DNA from: Symbiodinium natans
Lineage: Eukaryota; Sar; Dinophyceae; Suessiales; Symbiodiniaceae
Assembly (NCBI GenBank): GCA_905221605.1
Contig: CAJNDS010002596.1
Span: 226,001-290,000, forward strand
DNA: 64,000 nt
Reading direction: 5' to 3'
Below are positions 10,501 to 19,072 of the stretch, piece by piece (position 1 is the first letter of the stretch; each line of letters starts with the position of its first letter). A program made the translations under genes and the position numbers. Below the pieces are notes generated by a model. It did no database searches. It was given only the letters and a program-made list of their open reading frames with translations, and was not told the origin of the DNA.

Positions 10501-12943
10501 CAATAGATTCCCAGCCTTTCTGGATGTTCTTCGTGGGTCCAGCGAGTTTGATGTCGTCAACATAAATAACCATTAAGAGCTCCAAATCGGCGTTGTAGAA
10601 CACGCTCTTCCAGATGTCAGTGAGCACAGGCTCGAATCCCACCTTCTTGAGCTCAGTCTCGCAATGACGTTCCCATATCCCCCCTGAATCTGGGTGCCCA
10701 TAAAGAGCCAACTTCAGGGGGACGACCGGGTCCTTCATAGACCTCCAGCCTTTTGGCCATCTATTGCGAGGGAGCCTTACCCAAGTTTCAACCCCAGTGA
10801 AGAGAGCCTGCGTATACGCCTGTCGTGCATCAGCTTGCTGAATCGAGAAGCCGGGCTGAGATCCGAAGACATCCAATATTTTGCCCGCCTCCATAGAAGC
10901 AGGACTGCTCGACATCTCTGCGAAGAGAGCATGATCAGAGTTCTCATCCAAGACCTTGTTGCCCTGAAACACTGACCGACCCTTATAACGGCGGTTCGGG
11001 TCGTTCTCCTTCAACTCAGAACCTTTTAGAGTCCCGATTTCGAAGATCTTCCCGAAGTGCACTTTCTCATTGCTTTTTCGTGCTTCTGCCGCAACGGAGT
11101 CGTACTCTCTCACTCGTTTCTCTACCCAACAACCCTTATCGACAAGCTTCTTCCACTCTTTGTCGAGGGCAGCCTGCGCTTCGGGACTGGATTCAATCTC
11201 CTTCGCAGACAGGATCTTGGCCACGACCGCGTACATGTCCTGGGCAATCTCCAGGAGCTTAGACTCGTAGAGGGAACACATTTTCTTTTGGTGGTCCTCG
11301 GGTTTCCCATACAACACCGGCATTGCTGGAACGTGCTTTATCGCCTGGTTGTAGTCCTCGTCGACCTTGGCTTGCTTCGAAGCTTGATGTTCTGCAAGCG
11401 CTTTGTGCTTTTCTTCGACGGTCAGCTTGCTCCATACTTTAGCTTGAATGCCCGGAAGCGAGGAAAGGCCTTTTTGCTTGATCAGTCTCTCCCCATCCCA
11501 GCGATAGCCATACGGGATGCCGATTCCGTCTTTTGTTTTGAACGATGGAGTCGCAGGTGCCAACCTCTCTCGGACTGAGAAGGGCACATCATCTAGAGGA
11601 TCATATCGTGCAGGATAGACAATGTCGTCCCTTGCTGACCCTCCTAATGGCCGATCTCCTTCATCGAGTGGTCCCACTCCTCCTTCGAAGTCAACTTCTT
11701 CTTGATGGGGGTTTCTTTCTTCAACGGCGTTGTGATGCTGATCATCGAGTTCGGGCGGCTTCTGGTTTCCCAGAGCTTCAAGATCCTGCGACAATGGGAA
11801 TTGGAACTTCCCTTCCAGGAGCTCAAGCCTTTTGGTCCTGAAAGTCCTGAAGGCGTCATTCTCGATGGCCTCGTTGATTCCCTGCAAAGGAGCAACTAAG
11901 TACTCTTCCTTGAAGACGAAGCCAGGCTGGATATGATACCCGAGGAAAATTCCTTCAATACCCGTCCCCGCAAACTTTGACCTTTTGGGCTGCTTCTGCT
12001 TGGGGTCGGCCCAGTACAAAATCTTAGCTCCAAAGGGAACAAGGACCCCTTGGAAGTCGCTCCCGAACCTTTGATTCCATGGCACTAAACCGTTGTCAAG
12101 ACGTTTACTAACGTTCAAAGAAATAGCATGATGTTGGGATGCAAGTGGCCAGAACTGATCAGGTAAACCAGATTGTACCAAATTGGCACGCGTACCTTCC
12201 AAGATCGTTCGTATTTCACGCTCGATCACTGCTTTGTTCTGGTCCACATACTCCCTGGATTTGTTGTGCCTAGCTTGGAGTTGCTTAACCGCGTAGTCGA
12301 ACTCGAGAGCATTGTCTGAGTAAACAACCTTAACATTATCATCGACCTCGAAAAAGTGCAGTAAATCTTCGTAACACTGCTCACCACTTTTGTTGTCGGC
12401 CGGGTAAACATAACGGAACTTCGTAAAGACATCCTTCACAACATGTGCTACAGTTTGTCCTTCGAATCCGTAGTCCTTGGCGTCCTTCGTGATGATGTGG
12501 TCGATGGTGATGTGGTCACCGAACCCCTTGCTGTGCACTGTGCTAGACCCTCCTTTCCTTCTGGCATGCGGAGCATACATTTTGGCTCGTTGACATACCG
12601 GACAGAAAGGGTTCTTTGGACGATGACTCAAAAGATGCTGCACGGATTCCGCTTCAGCTCTTAGAGACGCCTCGTCCTTCTTCGACTTTGGAATGTGGAC
12701 CTCAACGTCGCTATCGGGCACATCTTCACCGCCATCGGGCATGGTAAAGACAGTGATGGTCATGTTGGTACCCTCAGGTACCTTACCGTAGACGGCGTCG
12801 AGCTCGTCCATGTTGACCTTGTTCTCCAGTTGCTTCCACTCGCCATCTTTGTATCCCCAGGTGGAACGAATTCGATACTTGGGGTAGCGAGGTGCTGGTG
12901 TTCTGAAGGTCTTTGTGGGCAACCTTGACGTGGGGATCACCAT
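7559..12943 (-). CDS. Pol: integrase, reverse transcriptase, RNase H and 2OG/Fe(II) dioxygenase-like domain
   Basis: 1794 codons; the ATG at 12943 is simply the first Met of an open frame. Integrase: compact zinc motif H103/H107/C114/C117; catalytic D148, D210 and probably E241. Reverse transcriptase: QADARQAY (D705) and YVDD 794-797. RNase H: D1131/D1133, E1175 or E1177, D1265, and D1317 in VADVFTKPF. Beyond the usual Copia end, residues ~1370-1560 have the dioxygenase pattern GVHSDKFN (H1476, D1478, N1481), then GGELWVED, then RHAVQPFTGNRHSLIAY (H1540, R1549): HxD...H for iron and Arg for 2-oxoglutarate. The ORF ends in a frame break just after FLLVVTDSVT (1761-1770), the nucleophile block of an SGNH hydrolase. 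Expected substrate of the oxygenase is unknown; a TET/JBP-like nucleic-acid hydroxylase is one possibility. Confidence 0.9.
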   Translation of the reverse strand: MVIPTSRLPTKTFRTPAPRYPKYRIRSTWGYKDGEWKQLENKVNMDELDAVYGKVPEGTNMTITVFTMPDGGEDVPDSDVEVHIPKSKKDEASLRAEAESVQHLLSHRPKNPFCPVCQRAKMYAPHARRKGGSSTVHSKGFGDHITIDHIITKDAKDYGFEGQTVAHVVKDVFTKFRYVYPADNKSGEQCYEDLLHFFEVDDNVKVVYSDNALEFDYAVKQLQARHNKSREYVDQNKAVIEREIRTILEGTRANLVQSGLPDQFWPLASQHHAISLNVSKRLDNGLVPWNQRFGSDFQGVLVPFGAKILYWADPKQKQPKRSKFAGTGIEGIFLGYHIQPGFVFKEEYLVAPLQGINEAIENDAFRTFRTKRLELLEGKFQFPLSQDLEALGNQKPPELDDQHHNAVEERNPHQEEVDFEGGVGPLDEGDRPLGGSARDDIVYPARYDPLDDVPFSVRERLAPATPSFKTKDGIGIPYGYRWDGERLIKQKGLSSLPGIQAKVWSKLTVEEKHKALAEHQASKQAKVDEDYNQAIKHVPAMPVLYGKPEDHQKKMCSLYESKLLEIAQDMYAVVAKILSAKEIESSPEAQAALDKEWKKLVDKGCWVEKRVREYDSVAAEARKSNEKVHFGKIFEIGTLKGSELKENDPNRRYKGRSVFQGNKVLDENSDHALFAEMSSSPASMEAGKILDVFGSQPGFSIQQADARQAYTQALFTGVETWVRLPRNRWPKGWRSMKDPVVPLKLALYGHPDSGGIWERHCETELKKVGFEPVLTDIWKSVFYNADLELLMVIYVDDIKLAGPTKNIQKGWESIATVIDMDPAEVIGRYFGCQHIEEKNVKLSKEHHPFHYVFEPENETAAPAKIAEDRWDVIPEVMLAVRHHSYPRKRLYMPTEEDVQMFPTIGPQRYTFQAADGVTEEHQDNMNIARDKCFKQWWTGTTYFDLAARGPEEFGLAVAAARKGKSVRNKAEAKKEVKQNKFVTLSRDQEDKPGSMTKPVTRITYDMKDFLHSCVDRYCELAKVDRSSLKPVSTPFHELRMATPIVNETEKTGRLQPIASKVLMKILFAARMARWDLLRATQSLASRVTKWSPDCDLALHRLVSYVNSSIDLTMSGFIGDSIHDCRLWLFSDADFAGEYDAKSTTGCALFLVGPNTYYPINAFSKKQTSITMSSTESEVVSANQGVRAQGLPSLSLWYFLWRGKADRKVGPRAEMKSTSNSVVARIDPELDEIRYGTTRPDGVSIADINGLHVQLPKCFQIRHLEDNQATITLLLSGRAGVLRHTDRTQKVSFGWLRQQYEEGHFRLLNVDTSEQVADVFTKPFTERTKWIHALKLIAHTYKSVDPQAGRNSVSKSVPAAPKSVCITTDQLEDVAKLLRRADRYDFEDFEQVAEMMYDNLRMSSSRLRSVVRSGTELAPKYFVFGLWTHGGCFGLTKRTGQMSQLCRYINGFIRKHAPKHFTWTSFVINFMGRAGVHSDKFNLRGSQNWSFGFGPYQGGELWVEDPDQRMDAFTDKDGKTWLGRNLQTCRKPVLLNPHLRHAVQPFTGNRHSLIAYSSGGWTKLGDDDKQLLQGTDFRTPRAQLKHACVCLCASPHDEGGKNSPKTTPETVESFLRASIENAQTYTTCTSASVEPAVPTLSVLAGSLQVVSSIEALGTMSRLVAHGAGYSCDTGMEGRPLALQGHLNMLVNAGLSVEYLQLQAGKEYDALLKSYEVFPPQTIASLSLNDPEIPTPNLLKLARISNEGLSKLQPTERLRRSRFLLVVTDSVTSLDDKTPRGSGNSPFPKRRSSWQH
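7676..7689 (-). other. GNRA mini-hairpin 3
   Basis: Sense RNA: CAACC-GAAA-GGTTG, preceded by AGC; inside pol, read in a different codon phase (encodes PTERL). Confidence 0.7.
10056..10065 (-). other. GNRA mini-hairpin 4
   Basis: Sense RNA: CCC-GAAA-GGG (short stem), preceded by AGCTG; inside pol between RT and RNase H (encodes AARKGK). Confidence 0.55.
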
Positions 12944-13132
12944 TCACAGTAACCCATCCAGCTTTCAATAGTTGCTCTTTCGTCATGCCTTCAAGAGGGG
13001 GATCCTTGGCTAGGATCTCTGCCAGCCATGGTGGATGATCTCCCTCGTCCGCCGCAGGTACCGGGACTACACCGTCTGGAGCTCCTGGAAGTGGTCCGGC
13101 TGCTGCGGCATGCCCTTTCGGGCAGCTTATGC
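12930..13132 (-). CDS. Out-of-frame protease-integrase linker
   Basis: Between the protease stop and the pol frame, a third minus-strand frame is open and protein-like (for example EGMTKEQLLKAGWVTVNGD). It runs from about 13132 to about 12930 and then gives way to the pol frame near a CCCC run. The two shifts (-1, then +1) compensate each other. This suggests one continuous polyprotein with two single-base length changes, real or assembly-derived. Confidence 0.6.
13111..13124 (-). other. GNRA mini-hairpin 5
   Basis: Sense RNA: TGCCC-GAAA-GGGCA, preceded by AGC; three bases downstream of the protease-frame TAA. Confidence 0.7.
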
Positions 13133-13747
13133 GCGAAAATCCTGCTGCAAGGAGCAGGTGGGCGCCATTCGTTCACCTTCATCGCGATGTGCTACAGCAG
13201 CTGGGTGTCCGGAATCATTCCCAATACTGCTGAAAACTGGAACATTCCCCCGTAGCGTGCAAGTGAGCTTCTGGCCATCGGGCTTCACGAAGTACGGAAC
13301 TTGCCCTGGGGGCCAGTAAAAACCGTACCCTTGCTGCATGCACTTCTTCCCCACAGAGCAAACCGGTGGGGTATCCGGGAGTTCCACGAATTCCAGGCTG
13401 CCATTCATTGACGGAACCTCGACTTCTGTCCTGGATGATGCCTCCACGATGCCATTGGCCGTGTGAAGGTTGACTGACGTTGCGTCGACTTTCCTACCGA
13501 CCCCTTCGAAACACTTTTTCAAGTCCGAAGAGCTGATAAGGTCCTCTTCACTTCCCGTGTCGGCAATGATGTCCAAGCTCTGAAGTTCCTTGCGCGCTGG
13601 AGCGGCAGTTCCTGACATTATGTTTCCTGCTGCACAATGCCGACAAGCGAAATCAGGCTTGCAGCAGCGATGCTTGCATTTTGTCTTTTCACCATGGAGT
13701 TCCGAGTACACTGAGGCCTCAAGATTTGTGCGGCGATGACTGCACAC
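13127..13747 (-). CDS. Retrotransposon aspartic protease
   Basis: Frame -1 relative to gag and overlapping its last 130 bases; the listed first codon is GTG, so this is a continuation rather than an independent start. The motif IIADTGSEEDLIS (Asp about residue 63) is the aspartic-protease active site. A Cys/His-rich stretch precedes it. The frame closes at TAA 13127-13129, three bases before a GAAA-loop hairpin (13111-13124), while coding evidently continues in the next frame. A missing T in the TTTT run just upstream would explain the stop. Confidence 0.8.
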   Translation of the reverse strand: MCSHRRTNLEASVYSELHGEKTKCKHRCCKPDFACRHCAAGNIMSGTAAPARKELQSLDIIADTGSEEDLISSSDLKKCFEGVGRKVDATSVNLHTANGIVEASSRTEVEVPSMNGSLEFVELPDTPPVCSVGKKCMQQGYGFYWPPGQVPYFVKPDGQKLTCTLRGNVPVFSSIGNDSGHPAAVAHRDEGERMAPTCSLQQDFRA

Positions 13748-16296
13748 TGAAGATCACCAGGGTCGGACATAGGGCAATCAGCATTGGTTTTGAACCTTGC
13801 TACACATTTGCGCTTATGGGGAACAAATTTCCAACCATCTCCGACGCTTTCAACTGTGTGTATCTCAGGGTGCCTTTCAAAACACACACTCATGTCTTTA
13901 GGCTTCAGCTTGAAACTCGTAACGCCCGTCCAATTGGGCAGAGGTGCTTGCTTGTCGCACGTTTTCCAATTGTACTGTAACGTTCGCTCTTCGCCGGTTT
14001 TCAGCTTCATGGTGATGCTCGCAACAGACTTGATTCTCCATACTGGAACGGGGCAGCTTTGGGGAATAAAATAGTTGTTTCTCAGAACAACATGTTCCCT
14101 AGACAGCGTGAGTGACTTCTCATCAAGACGCCATGTGTCTGCATGCCTGCCGTCCGGCTCACCCTTTCGGGCGGCTAAGGCGTACACGCAGCACGCAGCT
14201 GCATTAGCTTCTGTCCTCTTCTTCCGGCTCGGCCTTCGCTTGGCCGGGGAGGGTGCACGTGCCTTAGCCTTGGCCGGGACAGAGGGCGATGCGGACTTGT
14301 CCTTGTGCAAGAACTTGCATTTATCCCCATTCCTGCAAGTACCCTTGGCATAAAATGCGCATGGGATGTTGGAGGTATCTTTGCTGTTGCTCTTGTCTCT
14401 CTCGCGAGAACCTGACTTAGGCCGGTTGGGAGATCTCTCCCTTGAGGATGCTTTGGGGTCTTTCGTGTGTTCATACTTGCAACGCTCCCCAAACTTACAC
14501 TTACCCTTCTGAAACAATATGCAAACCTGCCTACCCTGACGTCCTCTGGATGGCTGTCGTCGCTCCGAAGGAGCGGGCGCTGACGGCTTCGCAGGGGTAG
14601 GAGGGGCAGGAGCACCATACTTCGCGCCATGGGCCTTAGCAATCTTGTCCCTGTTCTTCCTAATTCGTTCTCGTGTGAGGAGATTCTTGATGCTTTCCAT
14701 GAGGAACTTGTAGGTGTGCTCGGGGGTCCCCTCACGAGCCCGATCGTAAATGTCAAGATCATACTTCAAACGATGGGACTTGCGAAGCTCACGGAGGAAT
14801 ATGTCTCGCAAAGTGGTTTCGTCTGGAGGATGCGATAGTCCAGCAATCACTGAATCCCAGTTATGCACGAAGGTAGCGAGGTCATCATTGATCAGTGCCA
14901 CTTTCAAGAGGTCTTCGACCGAGTAGAGGGAGCCAACTTCTTCGTTGGTTTTAAAGTAGGCTTCAAACATTAACAGTACTTGCCTACCTCTCACTGCTCT
15001 ACCACAGGTGGCCTCCGTCTCCTTGTAGTTGAGTATCTGTCTCGCAAGCTCGCCCTTCGCCACCCTAGACAATGCCGCAAGGATTTTGGTGTCTAGCGTG
15101 AGGAATTTCCCTACATCGTTGAGGCTCTCTAGCGACGCACCCTTTGCATACACCTGCTGAATCCACGCAAATGCTTCATCAGGGTGATCAGATGCTGCTC
15201 GAACAGCCTCTCGCACTGCCGTCTTCCACGACCTGTACGTCTCCGCTGAGGGAAAATCCGGGAGTTTCACTGACTCCGCTTCTTTAGTCTTAGGTTTTGT
15301 CTCGTCCTTGGTAGCAAAGTCCTTGAGTGCTTTTGCAATCGCTTCATGCACTTCATTAGGGGCTTGCGAAACAGGAGTAGATGCTCCCAGACTAAATCTC
15401 TGGGGCCGTCTCTCAAAGAGACCCTTCATGCTCTCCGGAATCTGCAACGGATTTGGCAAATCAGCATGCGTGACATGTGCATTACCGCATGCGGCACCCC
15501 CTTGCGGGGGGCTTGCTTCGGCAGTGCTCAAACCCGGTGGAGGTGCTGAGGCCATGGGAACAGCCTGCTGGTGCTCGGCACCACCTTTCGGCAGGCTAGA
15601 TGACGCTGCAGCGGTTGCCTTAGCCTCATCAAGTTCAACCATCAAACGCTGGTTCGACTCAGCCAACTCCTGAATCAAGACATCGCATGCACTTTCTTCT
15701 TCATGCATAGCATATGTGAACATGTTCTCTTCATACTGCATTTGCTCTCTAAATTCGTTGCCTAAGAATTCCAGCTGGGTTTCCCTGTTTTGATCGTACA
15801 CGACCCTGAGGTTAGCAAGGGAAAATTCACTCTGTTCGAGATGGGTCCTGAGACGAGTTTCCGATTCGAGAACCATGTTACCTCGTGCCTCAAGCTCGAG
15901 ATTGTGCATCCTAAGTGTGCGTGCGTCCTGTGCGGCTTGGTCAAGCTCCGCCGTTCGACCTCTTAGTGCTGCCTTGGTCTCCAGTAGTTGTTGTTGCAGC
16001 TCACGAACCACAAAGTCCATACGGTCACCGATGACTTCAAGCCGTGCACGATGTTGGGCATCAGCATGTTGCTCGAGTTCTCCCATTTCTGCACGGGCCT
16101 GTCTTGTAGCCATGTCCAGGATTTCCGCATGTCTGCGTTCGGCTTCGATGCGAACTCGCTCTGCATCCTCGTTTTGCTGCACGATGATCAGCTGCTGCTG
16201 TACCCGGTACTGGTTGAACTGCTGGTAGTTGGTCGTTGCAGTCTGATCATGTTGTGCATTGGGATCAATGGTCCCGTCTTGAAGCTGCAGAGCCAT
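13618..16296 (-). CDS. Gag polyprotein with coiled coil and tandem CCCH zinc fingers
   Basis: 892 codons from an ATG 27 bases after the 5' LTR. Residues ~30-230 are Gln/Glu/Ala/Arg-rich and probably coiled coil. Residues ~340-555 form a helical Copia-Gag-like (UBN2/retrotran-gag-like) region. A Pro/Ser/Arg-rich linker follows, then two zinc fingers at 592-610 and 646-664, both exactly C-x7-C-x5-C-x3-H, where most Copia Gags have a CCHC knuckle. The last ~190 residues are unassigned. Coding probably shifts -1 into the protease frame near the AAAA run around 13690, because the -1 frame there gives a Cys/His-rich stretch (KCKHRCCKPDFACRHC) while the Gag-frame end looks non-coding. Confidence 0.9.
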   Translation of the reverse strand: MALQLQDGTIDPNAQHDQTATTNYQQFNQYRVQQQLIIVQQNEDAERVRIEAERRHAEILDMATRQARAEMGELEQHADAQHRARLEVIGDRMDFVVRELQQQLLETKAALRGRTAELDQAAQDARTLRMHNLELEARGNMVLESETRLRTHLEQSEFSLANLRVVYDQNRETQLEFLGNEFREQMQYEENMFTYAMHEEESACDVLIQELAESNQRLMVELDEAKATAAASSSLPKGGAEHQQAVPMASAPPPGLSTAEASPPQGGAACGNAHVTHADLPNPLQIPESMKGLFERRPQRFSLGASTPVSQAPNEVHEAIAKALKDFATKDETKPKTKEAESVKLPDFPSAETYRSWKTAVREAVRAASDHPDEAFAWIQQVYAKGASLESLNDVGKFLTLDTKILAALSRVAKGELARQILNYKETEATCGRAVRGRQVLLMFEAYFKTNEEVGSLYSVEDLLKVALINDDLATFVHNWDSVIAGLSHPPDETTLRDIFLRELRKSHRLKYDLDIYDRAREGTPEHTYKFLMESIKNLLTRERIRKNRDKIAKAHGAKYGAPAPPTPAKPSAPAPSERRQPSRGRQGRQVCILFQKGKCKFGERCKYEHTKDPKASSRERSPNRPKSGSRERDKSNSKDTSNIPCAFYAKGTCRNGDKCKFLHKDKSASPSVPAKAKARAPSPAKRRPSRKKRTEANAAACCVYALAARKGEPDGRHADTWRLDEKSLTLSREHVVLRNNYFIPQSCPVPVWRIKSVASITMKLKTGEERTLQYNWKTCDKQAPLPNWTGVTSFKLKPKDMSVCFERHPEIHTVESVGDGWKFVPHKRKCVARFKTNADCPMSDPGDLQCAVIAAQILRPQCTRNSMVKRQNASIAAASLISLVGIVQQET
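14162..14171 (-). other. GNRA mini-hairpin 6
   Basis: Sense RNA: CCC-GAAA-GGG, preceded by AGCCG; inside gag (encodes AARKGE). Confidence 0.55.
15497..15510 (-). other. GNRA mini-hairpin 7
   Basis: Sense RNA: CCCCC-GCAA-GGGGG, preceded by AGC; a GCAA loop instead of GAAA, in gag (encodes PPQGG). Confidence 0.65.
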
Positions 16297-16307
16297 CGTG
16301 TGAGACT

Positions 16308-16322
16308 CTACGGCTGATAACC
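16308..16322 (-). other. Candidate primer-binding site
   Basis: The first minus-strand bases after the 5' LTR are GGTTATCAGCCGTAG. The start GGTTAT resembles primer sites that pair with an internal anticodon-region segment of initiator tRNA, as in Drosophila copia, rather than with a tRNA 3' end. The tRNA itself was not identified here. Confidence 0.4.
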
Positions 16323-16465
16323 TGAAGTTTACAGGTCAGCACATGAGGGAATATGTAAACCGTTAAGTACGCCTCTTTTTATCGGCAACTTGAGCCACAG
16401 TCAGAGGTGAAGTGATGGTATGCACAGCTCGCAAAAGGAGTGTAATTCCTCCATGAAAAACTACA
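16323..16465 (-). repeat. 5' LTR
   Basis: 143-bp repeat identical to 5700-5842. Read on the minus strand it begins TGTAG and ends CTTCA, the canonical TG...CA ends. As the upstream copy for the minus-strand genes it should carry the promoter; an AT-rich GATAAAAAGAGG stretch is present, but no promoter can be assigned with confidence. The gag ATG lies only about 27 bases downstream of the LTR. Confidence 0.95.
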
Positions 16466-16470
16466 TGAAC
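16466..16470. repeat. Target-site duplication, right copy (TGAAC)
   Basis: Second copy of the 5-bp duplication, immediately outside the right LTR; five bases is the usual Copia integrase stagger. Confidence 0.9.
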
Positions 16471-19072
16471 CCCAAACCCAAAACCCTAAGCCCTAAACCA
16501 TGTCGACCACACCACCCCTCCCCACAAGTGGTTACATCTCGATGGTACGCCTATAGTGCACACTCGAACTCCTAGAGGCCACATCCTAAACCCTCAAGCG
16601 AATACCCCACGTCCTAAACTCCAAAGCATGAACCCTAAACCCTAAACCCTAAACACCCCAAGCCACCAACATCACTACACTTCCTAAGCCTCCGGCGCCC
16701 AGGGTGACGATACGGACAGAGGTGGCCGCGGGAGAGGATGCGTCGACCTTCTCTCGCGTGGCCCCGAAGCCTTCAACTCTAACCCTATACATCCGAAACC
16801 CTAAGCCCTAAACCCTAATCCTAAACCCTAAACCCTAAACCCTAGACCCTAAACCCTAAATCCTAAACCCTATGCCCTAAACCCTGGGACTCCAGGCTCT
16901 GCACATGGGCTAAGGTTTAAGGCTTCTCAGACAGAAGCTGCAGACACGCTCCCTCCTTCTAGACTGCCTTCAGCTCCTGCACGTGCGCTACACCTACCTG
17001 GGGTTCCATGACTGCTGTGTCCACCGCAGCATCCCATCCCCAACCACCCCCCCCCAAAAAAAAAAAAAAAAAAATGGCGAAAGCTAAGCACTCAATGGGC
17101 TTAGTATCCGAAACGCTCAACCATAGACTCCTAAACCCTAAACACTCCCCCCCAAGACAGACAAAACAACGGCTTGGCATCCTGCTGGGTTGTCCGCCAA
17201 GACCCCTGGAGCTGCTCGTGGCGAAGTCGCCAGCTCCTGCACTGAACCCTTCGGGCTTCGGGCGGTTTAGGGTTTAGGGTTTAGGGTTTAGGGTTTAGGG
17301 TTTAGGGTTTAGGGTTTAGGGTTTAGGGTTTAGGGTTTAGGGTTTAGGGTTTAGGGTTTAGGGTTTAGGGTTTAGGGTTTAGGGTTTAGGGTTTAGGGCT
17401 ACATGCGACACGGTCGACCCGAAAATCCGCAGCTCCACCCAACACCCAAAACCCAACTAACCCAAACCAGACAAAGCCACGAAATCGCCCCAAAAAACCC
17501 TACCCTACACCCTAACCCTAAACCCTAAACCCTAAACCCTAAACCCTAGATTCGCCAAGCGCCCCCTTATCAGCACCCCCAAGCCCTATGCAGACCCTTT
17601 GACCTCTACAGCAAACCGTAGTAGGGCTCATGGTCTACCCTGCAAATCCGTAAGGCCGAAAGCTGAACCCCAAACCCTACGCCCTAAACGCCTTTCTGAA
17701 ACCCTAAACCCTAAACCCTAAACCCTAAACCCTAAACACCCCAAAGCCTGCAGGGAAGTGGAGCCGCAGCTCGCCGTGCCTGGCCGCCACTGCAGGGGTT
17801 CTGGTTTTAGGGGCTGAGGGTCAGGGTGGTTTAGGGTTTAGGGTTTAGGGTTTAGGGTTTAGGGTTTCGGGTTTAGGGTTTAGGGTTTAGGGTTTAGGGT
17901 TTAGGGTTAGGGCGGGCTTAGGGTTGAGGGAACATAGGCCGCCCAAATTCCTACACCGCTGTGTGTTTGGGGTCCGCTTCTCGTCGCGTCAGGACCTCAC
18001 AAAAACAAAAATCAAGCACCCTAAAACCCTATTGAAATTAGGATGGCCCTTGAAACCCTCTGAAAAATATTCTTGAGGATGATCCTCTTAAACCCAAAAA
18101 GGGAAGATAACAAATGTCCAAAGACCCTACCGAGTGAATCCCCATAGGTCCCACGCCCTGGAAGAACCCAAATGCAGCTACACCCTCTTAACCCCCTAGA
18201 ACCCACAAGCCCTGAACGCCTTAACCCCAAGCCTCTAAACCCTAAACCCCTAAACCCTAAACCCCATTATGCCGGCAAAGCCCCAAACCCTAAACCCTAA
18301 ACACCCTAAACCCCATACACCCTGAACCCCAGGCCCTGGGGCAGAAAGCACCTGCAATGACCAGCACCGAGCTCGCACCCGCCGGCACAGCCCCTGTGCC
18401 GTTGGCGGCCTTTGGGCTTTCAGGACAGGAATTCGGGGTTTAGGGCTCCCTAAACCCTGAACCCGAAACCCTGAACCCTGAACCCTAAACCCTAAACCCT
18501 AAACCCTAAACCCTAAACCCTAAACCGTGAACCCTGAGGCCCTCAACCCGTGAACTCCCAATCCCCCACCAAAAACCTCTTAAACTCTAAACCTTGAACA
18601 GCTTCTCAAGCATCCAAGAGCTAGCCACCCATCTGACCTGGAACACCAAAAACACTTCATTGTTTAGGATTTCGAATTTAGGATTTAGGCTTCAGGGTCG
18701 CCGGGTTGAGAAGGGTAACCCCCGCTCCCCCCCATACAGAAGAAGCAGGAGGAACCCTAAACCCTAAACCCTTTATCCTAAACCCTAAACCCTAAACCGG
18801 CTGAAGGGTGTTGCGGCTTAGATTTCGGTCTCTAGGGTACCCAAACACGCCAAACCCACAGAAAACCCAATCCCCCGAACCCCGCCGGCACCTGAAGCCC
18901 AAACACTAAACCTAATCTGTTCCTAGGATGGCCATAAAAAACCCTCTGAACCAAAAAAATATGAAGATGTTCCTCTTAAACCCAATAAGGGAAAGCATAA
19001 CGTATCCCAACAACCTAAATACCTATGGCCTAGGCTGTTCCAAGTGTCTGGGAGTGTGCGTGTGGCTCTCCG
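16471..19072. other. Telomere-like repeat landscape with short islands
   Basis: CCCTAAA arrays (16777-16886, 17510-17550, 17697-17738, 18440-18530) and TTTAGGG arrays (17265-17396, 17828-17910). Islands at 17746-17800 (EVEPQLAVPGRHC after TGCAG|G) and 18341-18412 (KAPAMTSTELAPAGTAPVPL) look exon-like but were not resolved. Confidence 0.55.
17265..17396 (+). repeat. (TTTAGGG)n array
   Basis: About nineteen nearly perfect heptamers. It follows a GC-rich island (17170-17264, protein-like frame QRLGILLGCPPRPLELLVAK) ending GGGCG|GTTTAGGG. Confidence 0.95.

Larger units (their letters stand above)
5700..16465 (-). mobile_element. Complete Ty1/Copia-type LTR retrotransposon with extra 3' domains
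   Basis: Two 143-bp direct repeats (5700-5842, 16323-16465), which look identical base for base, bound 10.8 kb of minus-strand coding sequence and are flanked by the 5-bp duplication TGAAC. Domain order on the minus strand is Gag, protease (DTG), integrase, reverse transcriptase (YVDD) and RNase H; integrase before RT is the Copia order. About 2.3 kb of extra coding follows RNase H: a 2OG/Fe(II) oxygenase-like domain, an SGNH-hydrolase-like domain and an unknown basic C-terminus. Identical LTRs imply very recent insertion. Coding is broken by about five single-base frame changes, each near a run of four identical bases. Confidence 0.95.

Noticed and set aside
8000-13300. Many plus-strand open frames of 60-170 codons
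   Set aside because: Shadows of the minus-strand retrotransposon ORFs.
17265-17396. A true chromosome end
   Set aside because: Arrays are short, in both orientations and spread over 64 kb with genes between them; these are interstitial repeats.
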